Source: Embleya scabrispora
Lineage (GTDB): Bacteria; Actinomycetota; Actinomycetes; Streptomycetales; Streptomycetaceae
Length of the DNA: 64,000 bases
Reading direction: 5' to 3'
Assembly (NCBI RefSeq): GCF_002024165.1
Contig: NZ_MWQN01000001.1
Coordinates: 6,758,001 to 6,822,000, forward strand
The notes beneath the pieces were generated by a model. It was given only the letters and a program-made list of their open reading frames with translations. It ran no database searches and had not been told where the DNA came from. Each line of letters opens with the position of its first letter. The first letter of the stretch is position 1. Both the position numbers and the translations under genes were made by a program. This document shows positions 63,781-64,000 of this stretch, piece after piece.

Positions 63781-64000
63781 ATTCCCTGGTCCCGCTGCCC
63801 GTGCTGCTGCCGCTGTTCGGCGCGGGCCTCAAGCTGGCCATCGGCGGCCGGCTGCCGCGGGGCCAGCGGGTGATCAGCGTCGGCGTGTTGACCGCCGTAC
63901 TCGGCGTGGCCGTCGCGCTGCTCGTGTCGGCCGACCGGAACGGTCCGGTGGTGGCGCGGATGGCCGGCTGGCCCGCGCCGACCGGCATCGTGCTGGTGGC
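63777..64000 (+). CDS. mrpD: Mrp antiporter subunit D, N-terminal part
   Basis: The gene begins at ATG 63777, overlapping the mrpC stop by ATGA, and reads MNSLVPLPVLLPLFGAGLKL followed by a second hydrophobic segment (VISVGVLTAVLGVAVALLV) up to the window edge (about 74 codons). Start sequence and position after mrpC fit the NuoN-like MrpD subunit; the rest is outside the window. Confidence 0.85.
   Translation, partial: MNSLVPLPVLLPLFGAGLKLAIGGRLPRGQRVISVGVLTAVLGVAVALLVSADRNGPVVARMAGWPAPTGIVLV

Overview
The window is high-GC DNA with many GTG and TTG starts, frequent ATGA or TGATG start/stop overlaps, an XRE/DUF397 regulator pair, an AfsR-like SARP regulator, a siderophore-interacting protein next to a DmdR/IdeR-type iron box, and an Mrp antiporter operon with fused MrpA-MrpB. 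This points to an actinomycete, most likely Streptomyces or a close relative. Genus and species cannot be fixed from the sequence alone. No rRNA, tRNA, prophage, IS transposase or CRISPR array was recognised.

Positions 1-18240 form a defence island. On the minus strand lie a Hanks-type Ser/Thr kinase (13586-15028), a SNF2-like helicase (10245-13406, DrmD-like), a very large adenine DNA methyltransferase (4569-10192) broken by a one-base frameshift, and the first 862 codons of a YprA/DrmA-type helicase running off the left edge. This is the gene content of a class 1 DISARM or closely related system. It is interrupted at 2717-4493 by an XRE-DUF5753 regulator, a DUF397 protein and an RsbW-like ATPase. 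Divergent from the kinase is a three-part protein (15270-16817): an N-terminal modified-base-reader-like domain of the kind found in Mrr-type restriction proteins, a CBS pair, and a C-terminal Swt1-type HEPN domain with an R-x4-H motif. I know of no description of this combination and consider it one of the two best candidates for an undescribed system. The island ends with a decayed gene and a 176-bp nested inverted-repeat element.

Positions 18250-42600 are ordinary chromosomal accessory genes. They include a siderophore-interacting protein with an iron box, a GDSL hydrolase/methyltransferase pair, a stand-alone response regulator, a GntR-TetR fusion regulator divergent from a 14-TM MFS exporter, and a second methyltransferase. 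Further along are a DUF952 protein, a polytopic membrane protein, an arylamine N-acetyltransferase divergent from an MMPL exporter, a NarL-type two-component pair, glutamate racemase, VOC and NmrA proteins, an FBP zinc-finger protein divergent from a TetR regulator, and DUF1697. The block closes with an ArsR-like regulator upstream of an FtsE/FtsX-type ABC exporter and two oxidoreductases. Strong hairpins sit at most convergent junctions.

Positions 42747-46034 encode a 1095-aa SARP/NB-ARC/TPR regulator, followed by a 12-copy 26-bp tandem array and a terminator. On the opposite strand, 46550-59356 is a tightly packed six-gene operon. It encodes a DUF6603 protein (929 aa), two very large proteins of unknown function (734 and 1166 aa) and three related beta-rich proteins, two of which carry a probable C-terminal beta-propeller. 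None shows a signal peptide. This operon is the second candidate undescribed system. The window closes with an ArsC-like reductase and the start of an Mrp Na+/H+ antiporter operon (mrpA/B fusion, an unusually long mrpC, partial mrpD).
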